64,000 nucleotides of DNA from CAVYXF01 sp963772335 (GTDB lineage: Bacteria; Pseudomonadota; Alphaproteobacteria; Rhizobiales; Rhodomicrobiaceae), in NCBI GenBank assembly GCA_963772335.1, contig CAVYXF010000004.1, positions 124,001 to 188,000 on the forward strand, given 5' to 3'. The notes beneath the pieces are model-generated. The model ran no database searches. It saw nothing but the letters and a program-made list of their open reading frames with translations, and was not told the origin of the DNA. This document shows, in pieces, positions 1-8,261 of this stretch. Each line of letters opens with the position of its first letter. The first letter of the stretch is position 1. The translations under genes were made by a program, and so were the position numbers.

Positions 1-468
1 GACGCGCTCCGCTCCGTGCTGTTGGCGGGCGTATTTGCCGGCGATCGCGATGTTAGAGAACAGGCAGAACCCCATCGCGCGGGACGGCTCGGCATGATGC
101 CCGCAGGGCCTCACCGCGCAGAAGGCGTTCTTCGCCTTGCCCTGCATTACGGCATCGACAGCCCGCAGGCCCGCGCCAACCGCCCGCAGGCCCGCCTCGA
201 GCGAGCCGGGCGACATCACCGTGTCGCCATCCAGATAGATGAGACCTTGCTCGGGCACTGCGTCGCGGATCGACTCGATATATTCCGCCGGGTGCACGAG
301 TTTGAGCAGCTCGAAGTCGGATTGTGGGGCCTCTTCGCGGACGAGCTCCTTGAAGAGCTCGTGGCCCATCACAGCGTCGATGGCGCGCATCCGGTCTGGC
401 CGCTCAGGATGGCCTGGACCGGTATCGTGATCCTTAAAGGCGGGGTGGGTCAGATACAGTGTAGACAT
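1..468 (-). CDS. Histone deacetylase / acetoin utilization family protein, N-terminal part (runs off the window)
   Basis: The first 156 codons of a zinc-dependent deacetylase of the HDAC/AcuC/acetylpolyamine amidohydrolase superfamily; the rest lies beyond the left edge. The translation opens MSTLYLTHPAF, followed by the family hallmarks GHPERPDR (residues 19-26), an LVHPAEYI stretch (58-64), LDGDT (79-83) and RPCGHHAEPSRAMGFC (120-135), where His124-His125 are the paired histidines of the charge relay. The zinc ligands would be encoded outside the window. Bacterial members remove acetyl groups from small molecules or lysine side chains, and the substrate cannot be told from this part. The usual RPPGHHA motif reads RPCGHHA here. 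A short internal duplication (AGLRAVGAGLRAV, 92-104) precedes it. The family is confident; the function is not. Confidence 0.9.
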   Translation of the reverse strand, partial: MSTLYLTHPAFKDHDTGPGHPERPDRMRAIDAVMGHELFKELVREEAPQSDFELLKLVHPAEYIESIRDAVPEQGLIYLDGDTVMSPGSLEAGLRAVGAGLRAVDAVMQGKAKNAFCAVRPCGHHAEPSRAMGFCLFSNIAIAGKYARQQHGAERV

Positions 469-520
469 AAGACCAGCTCACCACGCTTTCACAGATTCGG
501 CAAGTTCCGGTGCCCATTCC

Positions 521-1384
521 TCACGCGCGCGCTTTCAGGCTGACAGGCGCTGGGCTATCGTCCGGCACGAAGAAATCCTGCATCAGGTCGACGCTCGGGT
601 CGACGCGGTAGCGCTCGAAATCGGTCATGCCATCGGCGGCAAGCAGGGTATCGTCGATGAGAAACTGGCCGGTGAAGCTGCGCGAAGGCTGAGTAAGGAT
701 GAGATGCGCGGCGTCGGCAACGATCTCGGGCGTACGACTGGCACGCATGATGCGATCGCCGCCGAGCAGATTGTTGACGGCAGCCGTGGCGATGGTCGTG
801 CGGGGCCACAGTGCGTTCACAGCGATGCCTTGAGGCTTCAGCTCCTCCGCGAGGCCGAGCACACAGAGGCTCATGCCGAATTTGGCAAGAGAATAGGCCA
901 GATGCGGCGCGAACCATTTCGCCTTGATGTCGAGCGGCGGCGACAGCATGAGGATGTGCGGATTGGCGGCCTTGGCCAGATGCGGCATGCAGAGTTTCGA
1001 GGCGAGATAAGTTCCGCGAGTATTGATCTGGTGCATCAGATCGAAGCGGCTCATCGCAGTATCCACGGTGCGGCCGAGATTGATGGCGCTCGCATTGTTG
1101 ACCAGGATGTCGATGCCGCCGAAGATTGCCGCGGTTCTCTCCACGGCGGCCGCAAGCTGGTCTTCGAAGCGGATGTCGCACGCCAAGGGAAGCGCCTTGC
1201 CGCCCGCCTTCTCGATCTCCTCGGCCGCGGTATAGATGGTGCCGGGGAGCTTGGGATGCGGCTCCGCCGTCTTGGCGGCGATGGCGATATTGGCGCCGTC
1301 GCGCGCGGCCCTGAGGGCAATCTCAAGGCCAATGCCGCGGCTACCGCCGGTGATAAACAGTGTTTTGCCCTGAAGCGTCTCCAT
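521..1384 (-). CDS. SDR family oxidoreductase (HSDL2-like)
   Basis: A 287-residue short-chain dehydrogenase. The nucleotide-binding motif TGGSRGIG lies at residues 12-19, NNAS at 96-99, and the catalytic triad is Ser148 with Tyr164 and Lys168 in YSLAK. The PHLAYSLAKFGMS context and the long C-terminal part resemble the N-terminal domain of hydroxysteroid dehydrogenase-like protein 2, a group often linked to fatty-acyl or steroid substrates. The reading frame is open for 16 more codons upstream, but ATG at 1384 is preceded by GGGGAGAGG at good spacing and begins directly before the first beta strand (KTLFITGG), so I use it. It ends 52 bases before the start of the deacetylase gene and may be cotranscribed with it. 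The substrate is unknown. Confidence 0.93.
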   Translation of the reverse strand: METLQGKTLFITGGSRGIGLEIALRAARDGANIAIAAKTAEPHPKLPGTIYTAAEEIEKAGGKALPLACDIRFEDQLAAAVERTAAIFGGIDILVNNASAINLGRTVDTAMSRFDLMHQINTRGTYLASKLCMPHLAKAANPHILMLSPPLDIKAKWFAPHLAYSLAKFGMSLCVLGLAEELKPQGIAVNALWPRTTIATAAVNNLLGGDRIMRASRTPEIVADAAHLILTQPSRSFTGQFLIDDTLLAADGMTDFERYRVDPSVDLMQDFFVPDDSPAPVSLKARA

Positions 1385-1601
1385 GCGTCCTCTCCCCAGC
1401 GCTATGATGCACTCAACCCGGCGCTTTAGCACAATAGCGCAGGCTGGCCGGAAATGCTTCGCGGTCTAGCGGCTACGCGCGAAAGCGGGAATCCCGTCAT
1501 GCCGAGGACGGTCGCTGGCTAAACGAGAGAGCCGGTTTGGCGCGCCGGCCAAACCGTTGCGATGCGAGCGCGCCGGCTATGCTCAGACAGACTTAAGGGC
1601 C

Positions 1602-4600
1602 TCAGGCCGCTGCGCGCTCCCGCGCCGGGCTTTTCAGTGCCGCGATCAGCTCTTGTTCGCGGGCCTTTGCCTTCACAACGGATGCCGTCTTTATCGGACC
1701 GAAGCCGCGGATCTGCTCCGGCAACGCGGCAAGTGCAATGGCGGTCTCATAAGTCTCCGGGCTCAGGGCGCGCGCGATATCGTCCAGAGCAGCCTCATAT
1801 TCTGCGATCAGCCGCCGCTCCATCTTTCGCTCGGCATTAAAGCCGAAGATGTCCCAGCGCGTACCGCGCAGGCCCTTCATCCTGGCAAGCAGACGGAAGG
1901 CGGTCATCATCCATGGACCGAACCGCATCTTGCGCGGCCGGCCGGTTTCCGGATCGGGCTTGGCGAGCAGCGGCGGGGCGAGATGAAATTCCAGCCGATA
2001 CTCGCCTTCGAAGGTGCGCTCCAGCTGCCTCTGAAAGCTCCCGTCGGTGTAAAGCCGCGCGACCTCGTACTCGTCCTTATAGGCGAGCAGCTTGAAATAG
2101 TTGCGCGCGACGGCCCAGGCCAGCCGATCGCTGCTAGGGGTGCGCTCGCGCTCCAGCGCCCGCATCGCCTCGACACGCGCGCGGTAGCGCTCGGCGTAAG
2201 CGGCGTCCTGATAGGCGGTGAGGAACGTCACGCGCCGCGCGATCGCCTCGTCCAGGGTTTCGGAGATCCGCTCGCCCGGGATCGGTTTGGCGGCAGACTT
2301 GACGCGCGCCTCCACCTCTGCCGGGTTGTGGGCGAGCAACCGGCCCCAACGGAACGCAGCCTCGTTGGCCGCGACCGCGACGCCGTTGAGGCGGATCGCC
2401 TCCAGGATCGCCTCGGGCGACAGCGGCAGCAGGCCCTTCTGGCTGGCAAAGCCGAGCAGCAGGATATTGGCCATGGTCTTATCGCCGGTCAGCACCGAAG
2501 CGTAGTGTTGTGCGTCGACGAAGCTGCAAGCGCCGGCGCCCGCGCGCTCCTCCAGCGCCCGGCGGATTGCGGCCGCTGGCAGCGACAGGTCCGGCGAGCG
2601 GGTGAAGGTGGCCGTCATGGTCTCGTGCGGGCTCGCCACCACTGAAGTGCGCCCGGCACGAATTACGCCCAGCACCTTGGACGAGCCGGCCACCACCAGA
2701 TCGCCGCCGACGACGAGGTCGGCGCCAGCGAGCGAGGCGCGAATGGCCCTGATGTCCTCCGGTCGCTCGGCAATGCGGACATGGACGGCGACCGGTCCAC
2801 CTTTCTGCGCCAGGCCCGACATGTCAATGATGCCGGTGCCCTTGCCCTCCAAATGCGCGGCCATGCCGAGGATCGCACCGACGGTCACAACACCGGTGCC
2901 GCCGACACCGGTGATCACCATGGAATAGGGCTGCTCGATCCCTGGCAGTGCCGGCTCCGGGAGGCCCGCGAAGACGTCGTCACTCGGCAGGGTGCGCGTC
3001 GCCGGCCTTTTGCGCTGGCCACCATGCACAGTGACGAAGCTCGGGCAGAAGCCCTTCAGGCAGGAAAAATCCTTATTACAGGCATCCTGGTCGATGGCGC
3101 GCTTGCGGCCGAACTCGGTCTCGACCGGCTCGATCGCCACGCAGTTGGACTGAACGCCGCAATCCCCGCAACCTTCGCAGACCAGCTCGTTGATGATCAC
3201 CCGCTTGTCCGGATCGGGGTAGGTGCCGCGCTTGCGGCGACGCCGCTTCTCCGACGCACAGGTCTGATCATAGATGAGCAGCGTGACGCCGTCCTGCTCG
3301 GCCAGTCGCTTCTGAACGCTGTCGAGGTCGTCGCGATGGGAGATGGTGGTTCCGGCTGGGAAGCTGGCAGTCCCGCCATATTTCTCCGGCTCGTCGGAGA
3401 CCACGGCGATGTGGTGAACACCTTCCGCCGCAATCGCATACGCCATCTGCTGCACAGTCATATGGCCGTCGAGCGGTTGGCCGCCCGTCATGGCGACGGC
3501 GTCGTTGTAGAGCAGCTTGTAAGTGACGTTGGTCCCGGAGGCGACGGCCGCGCGCACCGCGAGGCTGCCCGAATGGATAAAGGTACCATCGCCGAGATTC
3601 TGAAACACATGCCGGCGCTTGGAGAAAGGCGCCTCGCCAACCCAGTTCGCGCCCTCGCCGCCCATTTGGGTGAAGCCTTCGGTCGAGCGGTCCATCCACT
3701 GGGCCATGTAATGGCAGCCGATCCCGGCATAAGCGCGCGAACCCTCCGGCACCACCGTGGAGGTGTTGTGCGGGCAGCCGGCGCAGAAGTAGGGGATGCG
3801 CTCAATCAGCGTTTGCGCCTTCATGGCCTGGCGCTCGGCGGCTTCCAGCTCGGCGATCTTCGGCCGAATGTCGGGCGCCTCCATCATCTGGGTGATGCGC
3901 CGGGCGAGCGCCAGGGCGATCTGCACCGGCTCGAGCGCCCCCTTGGCCGGGAACAGCCATTTGCCGTCTTCGTCATGCTTGCCGATGATCGGCGGGCGGA
4001 CCTTGGCGTTGTACAGATATTCCTTGATCTGCACCTCGATCAGGGCGCGCTTCTCCTCCACCACCATGACCAGCTCGAGGCCTTCGCCGAACCCCATGAC
4101 GCCTTCCGGCTCGAGCGGATAAGGCATGCCGACCTTGTAGAGCCGGATGCCGAGATCGGCCGCGCGCACCTCGTCGATGCCGAGCAGGTCAAGTGCCTCG
4201 CAGACGTCCTGGTAGCTCTTACCGGTGGTGATGATGCCGATGCGCGGATTGCGGCCGCCCGAGAGAATGATGCGGTCCAGCTTGTTGGCCTTGGAGAAGG
4301 CGACTACCGCCGGGCGCTTGTAATCGTGGAGCCGCGCCTCCTTCGCGAGCGCGGTGTCGCCCAGCCGGATGTTGAGGCCGCCTTCCGGCATCGCGAAATC
4401 GGGGATGATCGGAGTGACGCGATCCAGCGAGGCATCGACCACCGCGGTCTGCTCGATATTGTCCTTCACGCATTTGAGCCCGACCCAGACGCCGGCAAAG
4501 CGCGACAGGGCGAAGCCATAAAGACCATAATCTAGGATTTCCTGGACATTCGACGGATTGAGTACCGGGATCATCGCATCGACAAAAGCGAATTCCGATT

Positions 4601-5072
4601 GGTGCGCAGAAGTCGATGACTCGCAGGTGTGATCGTCGCCCATTAGCGCGAGCACGCCGCCATGTTTGGAGGTGCCGGCATGGTTGGCATGGCGGAACAC
4701 ATCGCCCGAGCGGTCGACGCCCGGCCCCTTGCCGTACCAGATGCCGAACACGCCGTCATATTTGCCCTCGCCGCGCAGCTCGGCTTGCTGCGAACCCCAG
4801 AGCGCGGTTGCGGCCAAATCTTCGTTCAGTCCGGGCTGGAAGGTGAGATTGTGCGCGGCGAGCTGTACCTTAGAGCGGTAGAGGGTGAGGTCGAGATTGC
4901 CGAGCGGAGAACCGCGATAACCGGTAATGTAACCCGCTGTAGTCAGGCCTGCCTCAACGTCACGGGCGTGCTGCATCATGGCAAGACGCAGGATTGCCTG
5001 GGTCCCGCTCACATAGATGCGACGCTTCGTGAGGTCGTATTTGTCGTCCAGGCCTACTTTCGCGAGGGGCAT
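1602..5072 (-). CDS. Indolepyruvate ferredoxin oxidoreductase family protein (fused alpha-beta type)
   Basis: A 1156-residue single-chain 2-oxoacid:ferredoxin oxidoreductase. Order of parts: an N-terminal pyrimidine-binding and transketolase-like region (GYRGSPLG near residue 50); CAGCPHN near 427; the thiamine diphosphate core, with GDGTFIHSG near 494 and YNDAVAMTGGQ just after; a cysteine-rich ferredoxin-like segment (CEGCGDCGVQSNC, near 630) that should hold a [4Fe-4S] cluster; and a C-terminal gamma-type domain starting at VITGVGGTGVV near 716. In archaea these functions are split over IorA and IorB; the fused form is widespread in proteobacteria. Members oxidatively decarboxylate aryl or branched 2-oxoacids to acyl-CoA, passing electrons to ferredoxin. 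The gene stands alone, divergent from znuA across about 290 bases. Substrate specificity is inferred only from the family. Confidence 0.95.
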   Translation of the reverse strand: MPLAKVGLDDKYDLTKRRIYVSGTQAILRLAMMQHARDVEAGLTTAGYITGYRGSPLGNLDLTLYRSKVQLAAHNLTFQPGLNEDLAATALWGSQQAELRGEGKYDGVFGIWYGKGPGVDRSGDVFRHANHAGTSKHGGVLALMGDDHTCESSTSAHQSEFAFVDAMIPVLNPSNVQEILDYGLYGFALSRFAGVWVGLKCVKDNIEQTAVVDASLDRVTPIIPDFAMPEGGLNIRLGDTALAKEARLHDYKRPAVVAFSKANKLDRIILSGGRNPRIGIITTGKSYQDVCEALDLLGIDEVRAADLGIRLYKVGMPYPLEPEGVMGFGEGLELVMVVEEKRALIEVQIKEYLYNAKVRPPIIGKHDEDGKWLFPAKGALEPVQIALALARRITQMMEAPDIRPKIAELEAAERQAMKAQTLIERIPYFCAGCPHNTSTVVPEGSRAYAGIGCHYMAQWMDRSTEGFTQMGGEGANWVGEAPFSKRRHVFQNLGDGTFIHSGSLAVRAAVASGTNVTYKLLYNDAVAMTGGQPLDGHMTVQQMAYAIAAEGVHHIAVVSDEPEKYGGTASFPAGTTISHRDDLDSVQKRLAEQDGVTLLIYDQTCASEKRRRRKRGTYPDPDKRVIINELVCEGCGDCGVQSNCVAIEPVETEFGRKRAIDQDACNKDFSCLKGFCPSFVTVHGGQRKRPATRTLPSDDVFAGLPEPALPGIEQPYSMVITGVGGTGVVTVGAILGMAAHLEGKGTGIIDMSGLAQKGGPVAVHVRIAERPEDIRAIRASLAGADLVVGGDLVVAGSSKVLGVIRAGRTSVVASPHETMTATFTRSPDLSLPAAAIRRALEERAGAGACSFVDAQHYASVLTGDKTMANILLLGFASQKGLLPLSPEAILEAIRLNGVAVAANEAAFRWGRLLAHNPAEVEARVKSAAKPIPGERISETLDEAIARRVTFLTAYQDAAYAERYRARVEAMRALERERTPSSDRLAWAVARNYFKLLAYKDEYEVARLYTDGSFQRQLERTFEGEYRLEFHLAPPLLAKPDPETGRPRKMRFGPWMMTAFRLLARMKGLRGTRWDIFGFNAERKMERRLIAEYEAALDDIARALSPETYETAIALAALPEQIRGFGPIKTASVVKAKAREQELIAALKSPARERAAA

Positions 5073-5326
5073 GACGCACGCCTTTGGCTAAGATGTTGCT
5101 CGCCTTGATAATATTATGACCTAAATTTAAACGAACAGAACCCACAGCAACATTTGATAAGGCTACCCGCAAATCCCGTGCCAATGGGCAGCACTCGGCT
5201 GAATCAGATTGCTCCTTAGCTGGTATGTAGGATAGCGCGCATCGCAATTCATCCCCGCCAATTCCGCCGCTCGGCTAAAGTCCTCAGAGCGCCGATTTGG
5301 GCTTGGCCACTGGGGGCGCCGCCGAT

Positions 5327-5343
5327 ATGATACAATATAACAA
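5327..5343 (+). promoter_or_regulatory. Candidate Zur operator upstream of znuA
   Basis: The 17-base sequence ATGATACAATATAACAA lies 17 bases before the znuA start. It agrees at 14 of 17 positions with the palindromic Zur box recalled for alphaproteobacteria (ATGTTATAATATAACAT). Its position would let a zinc-loaded Zur repressor block transcription of znuA. The zur gene itself is not in the window. The site also lies in the upstream region of the divergent oxidoreductase gene, but about 255 bases from its start, so an effect there is unlikely. Confidence 0.7.
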
Positions 5344-5359
5344 CAAACGCAAGGGTGTC

Positions 5360-6298
5360 ATGCGCAGAGCGGTTCTCCTCTGTCTACTCATTGCAGCTCT
5401 GCTCGGCGCGGTGAGGCCGCTGGCTGCCGAGCCTTTGCACGTCGTGGTCACGATTGCGCCAATCCATTCGCTTGCCAGCGCGGTGATGGCGGGCTCCGGC
5501 AGCCCGCAGCTTCTCGTGAAGGGCGCCAGCTCCGAGCATACTTTTTCGCTGCGGCCTTCAGATGCGCGCAGTCTCAGCCAGGCGGATGTGGTGGTGCGGG
5601 TCAGCGAAAGTCTGGAGACGTTTCTAAACAAGCCCATCGCGACCTTGTCGCAAAATGCAACGGTGGTGGCGCTGGCGACCATTCCCGGCCTGAAACTGCT
5701 GCCACCCAGGGAGAGTGGCGCGTTCGAAGCCCATCATCATGAGGACCACGCCGGCGCCGGGCATGAGGGTCTTTCCGAAAGGGAACTCGATGCGCATCTG
5801 TGGCTCGATCCAGGGAACGCGGCGCTGATCGCCGATCATCTTGCCGCGGTGCTCGGCCGGTTGCGGCCGGCAGACGGCGTTACCTTTCAGGCCAATGCCG
5901 CAAAACTGAAAGAGCGTCTGGGCGCGCTCGACGCCGAATTAAGGAGTGAGCTCGCAGGGCTGCAGGACGCACGCTTCATCGTGTTCCACGATGCCTATCA
6001 ATATTTCGAAGCACGTTATGGTCTGACCGCCTCTGGCTCGATCACCGTCTCGCCCGAGCGCCAGCCTGGAGCGGCGCGCCTCGAGGCGATCCGGGCCAAG
6101 ATCGCCGAAGCGAAATCGGCCTGCGTGTTCTCCGAGCCGCAATTCGAGCCAAAGCTCGTGTCCCGTCTCGTGGAGGGAACCACGGCAAATACCGGCACGC
6201 TGGACGGGCTCGGCGCGGGTCTTCCGGAGGGACCGGATCTTTACTTCACGATGATGCGGGCGCTCGCTGCGAGCCTGAGGGCTTGCCTCACAGGCTGA
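5360..6298 (+). CDS. znuA: Zinc ABC transporter periplasmic binding protein ZnuA
   Basis: A 312-residue cluster A-I solute-binding protein for zinc. A Sec signal peptide covers residues 1-23 (MRRAVLLCLLIAALLG, then PLAAEP). Expected metal ligands are His60 (SSEHTF), His146 (DAHLWLDP) and His210 (VFHDAYQYF). A short His/acid loop, HHHEDH at 125-130, is the typical zinc-scavenging loop between the first two lobes. An upstream in-frame ATG at 5297 exists, but the start at 5360 has AAGGG before it, directly begins the signal peptide, and leaves the Zur-box-like site in the promoter. The permease (znuB) and ATPase (znuC) genes normally found beside it are absent here; the next gene is an unrelated VOC protein on the other strand. 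Confidence 0.94.
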   Translation: MRRAVLLCLLIAALLGAVRPLAAEPLHVVVTIAPIHSLASAVMAGSGSPQLLVKGASSEHTFSLRPSDARSLSQADVVVRVSESLETFLNKPIATLSQNATVVALATIPGLKLLPPRESGAFEAHHHEDHAGAGHEGLSERELDAHLWLDPGNAALIADHLAAVLGRLRPADGVTFQANAAKLKERLGALDAELRSELAGLQDARFIVFHDAYQYFEARYGLTASGSITVSPERQPGAARLEAIRAKIAEAKSACVFSEPQFEPKLVSRLVEGTTANTGTLDGLGAGLPEGPDLYFTMMRALAASLRACLTG

Positions 6299-6310
6299 CC
6301 CTTGCGGTGC

Positions 6311-6700
6311 CTATGCCGCGGTCCCATCGGGGCTTGCCAGCACTACAATATAGCCGTCGGGGTCGCGCAGCCAGCATTCCCAATGGTTCGGGTTCGGATT
6401 GACGTGGCGGGCCATGACGATCTCGGGCCGCATCTCAGCGACGCGGTCCATCGCTGCGTCGAAATCATCGATTTCGAACCATAACAGCAAGCCATTGCCA
6501 TAAGGCTTATCCACATCGCCAATCGGGCCGTGATGATGCTCCTCGGCAAAGCTGTGCAGTTGGAGGATGAGTGTGCCGTCCGGCGCGAACAGACGTTCAT
6601 ATTCCCCGCCGCCATGGCCGCTTTCGCAGCCCAGCAGACGCTGATACCAGCGGCTGCTCGCCTCGACGTCGTTAACAGCAATCAGGGGCTGGGGGCGCAT
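6311..6700 (-). CDS. VOC family (glyoxalase/bleomycin-resistance fold) protein
   Basis: A 129-residue protein with one vicinal-oxygen-chelate domain: two beta-alpha-beta-beta-beta modules, with the first beginning at PLIAVNDVEASSRWYQRLLG and the second ending in LRDPDGYIVVLASPDG. Possible metal ligands are the His in LQLHSF, the Glu in LWFEIDDF and the terminal module residues, but the set is not diagnostic. Proteins of this length usually act as dimers, with substrates ranging from glutathione adducts to antibiotics. It converges on znuA, with 12 bases between the stop codons. The function cannot be assigned beyond the fold. Confidence 0.88.
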   Translation of the reverse strand: MRPQPLIAVNDVEASSRWYQRLLGCESGHGGGEYERLFAPDGTLILQLHSFAEEHHHGPIGDVDKPYGNGLLLWFEIDDFDAAMDRVAEMRPEIVMARHVNPNPNHWECWLRDPDGYIVVLASPDGTAA

Positions 6701-6769
6701 CGCAGGTCTCCCGAGCAGGTAAAGGCATAATGCTGCCGCGAATTGCGGCGTTCTTCGGGCGATGCCCCC

Positions 6770-6907
6770 TCAAAGACAAAGCAGACGCGCGGCAGCCGCC
6801 GACAGATCAATCAACATGGCATCGCCGCGCACCAGCATCAGATAGGCAGCGCCGACGCAGAGAACGCCGATGCCGGCAAAGATGGCAATGCGCAGGTGAA
6901 GCGGCAC
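6770..6907 (-). CDS. Small single-span membrane protein, 45 residues, behind the MFS gene
   Basis: A short GTG-started frame, 15 bases after the MFS stop codon and in the same reading frame. It encodes a basic start (PLHLRI), a hydrophobic span of about 20 residues (IAIFAGIGVLCVGAAYLML), the motif VRGDAMLIDLS and a hydrophobic end (RLLCL). The pattern 'hydrophobic helix, LVRG.A.L.DLS' is one I recall from small uncharacterised rhizobial proteins, which is why I think it real; I could not check this. The ribosome-binding site is weak (AAAGAG). Because it shares the MFS frame with only a TAA between them, translational coupling or rare readthrough is possible. The function is unknown. Confidence 0.55.
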   Translation of the reverse strand: MPLHLRIAIFAGIGVLCVGAAYLMLVRGDAMLIDLSAAAARLLCL

Positions 6908-6922
6908 GCGCGTGCTCTTTCG

Positions 6923-8155
6923 TTACTCCGCAGGTGCGGGCGCCGCGGCGGCGACAAGCCGGGCTGAAGGCTCCTCCCGGATCGGCAAGTGCAGCACGGC
7001 GGCCATCAGGCTCACGGCGATCGAGGCCCACCACAGCATATCATAGGACTGGTAGGTGTCGTAGAACCAACCGCCCAGCCACGCACCCAGGAAGCTGCCG
7101 ATCTGGTGAGAGAGGAAGACAATGCCGTAGAGCGTCGACAGCCAGCGCGGGCCGAAGAAGGTGACGATTAAGCCGCTAGTCAGCGGAACGGTGCCGAGCC
7201 AGAGGAAACCGAGGATCGCCGCGTAGATCACCACGGTGGTTTCGCTGAGCGGCAGGTAAAGGAAGGCGAGAAACACAGCGCCACGCCCGAGATAGATGAG
7301 GGTGAGCACGATGCGCTTCGGCATGAGCTCGCCGGCACGGCCGCAGAGATAGGTGCCTGCAATGTTCATCAGCCCGACCACTGTCAGCGCGATCACGCCC
7401 AGGCTGGCATCGAAACCCTTGTCGGTGAGAAAGGCAGGCAGGTGCACGCCGACTGCGGCAAGCTGAAAGCCACATACGAAGAAGCCTGCAGTGAGAAGCA
7501 GAAAACTCGGATGCCTCATGGCCTCGCTCAACGCCGCCCCCATGCGCTGCTCCGATGCCCCGGAGCTGCTTTGGGCTAAGTCCTTCGGAACGGCGCGGGA
7601 GAGCGCGAAGCCGAGCGGCGCCATCAGGGCGGCGGTTGCGGCGAGGACAAACAGGCTGATCACCCAGCCGGTGCCGTCGATCAGCACATGCACGTAAGGC
7701 AGCGCCGCGAACTGGCCGATCGCGCTGCCCATGCTGGTGAGGCTTAGCGCCATCTGCCGCTTCTCGGGCGGGGCGGCACGTCCGACGACGCCGAACACGG
7801 CGCTGATGCCGCTGCCGGCAACGCCGAGACCGATCAAAATGCCACTCATCACCAGCCCGGTCTCGCCGGAGGAGCTCGCCATCACGATGAGACCGATCAC
7901 GTAGAGCACAGCGCCCGTGAACAGCACCCAGAGCGCACCGAATTTATCGCTCAGGGCACCGGCGAAGGGCGAGCCTATGCCCCAAAGCAGGTTGAGCAAT
8001 GCGATGGAAAGCGCGAACACCTCCCGGCTGACATGCAGGTCCTGCGTGACCGGCTTCAGATAAAGGCCGAAGGTCTGGCGAATGCCCATATTGATGGCAA
8101 GGATCGTCCCTGCCGCGAGTATGATGAACCAGAGCAGGTCGGTGCGCTTCTGCAT
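6923..8155 (-). CDS. MFS transporter (OxlT-like / monocarboxylate type)
   Basis: A 410-residue major facilitator with 12 predicted membrane helices in two six-helix halves. The loop 2-3 signature is seen as GALSDKFGALWVLFTG near residues 66-81, and helix 4-5 has GLGVAGSGISAVFGVVGRAAPPEKR. Central loop: RAVPKDLAQSSSGASEQRMG. The arrangement (starting LLWFIILAAGTILAINMGIRQTFGLYL) matches anion exporters/antiporters of the oxalate-formate and monocarboxylate group. The substrate is not predictable. The C-terminal tail is Ala/Pro-rich (VAAAAPAPAE). It is followed immediately by the 45-residue membrane protein, and the metallophosphoesterase gene upstream on the map (8262-9182) has the same orientation. 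Confidence 0.92.
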   Translation of the reverse strand: MQKRTDLLWFIILAAGTILAINMGIRQTFGLYLKPVTQDLHVSREVFALSIALLNLLWGIGSPFAGALSDKFGALWVLFTGAVLYVIGLIVMASSSGETGLVMSGILIGLGVAGSGISAVFGVVGRAAPPEKRQMALSLTSMGSAIGQFAALPYVHVLIDGTGWVISLFVLAATAALMAPLGFALSRAVPKDLAQSSSGASEQRMGAALSEAMRHPSFLLLTAGFFVCGFQLAAVGVHLPAFLTDKGFDASLGVIALTVVGLMNIAGTYLCGRAGELMPKRIVLTLIYLGRGAVFLAFLYLPLSETTVVIYAAILGFLWLGTVPLTSGLIVTFFGPRWLSTLYGIVFLSHQIGSFLGAWLGGWFYDTYQSYDMLWWASIAVSLMAAVLHLPIREEPSARLVAAAAPAPAE

Positions 8156-8261
8156 AACGGAGTCTCAGGGCTGAATGCTGCATCGCGGCAGCCGCGCAGG
8201 ATGGGCTATGTGCCCTTCCTATGTCCAACGACGTTTCGTCCATGAGGATTATCACGAACGC

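Noticed and set aside
16..543. Plus-strand open frame at the left edge
   Set aside because: The minus strand encodes conserved deacetylase-family motifs over the same bases.
2781..4535. Long plus-strand open frame of 584 codons
   Set aside because: Lies fully opposite the indolepyruvate oxidoreductase gene, has no RBS and a His/Arg/Ala-rich non-protein-like translation; a product of GC-rich codon bias.
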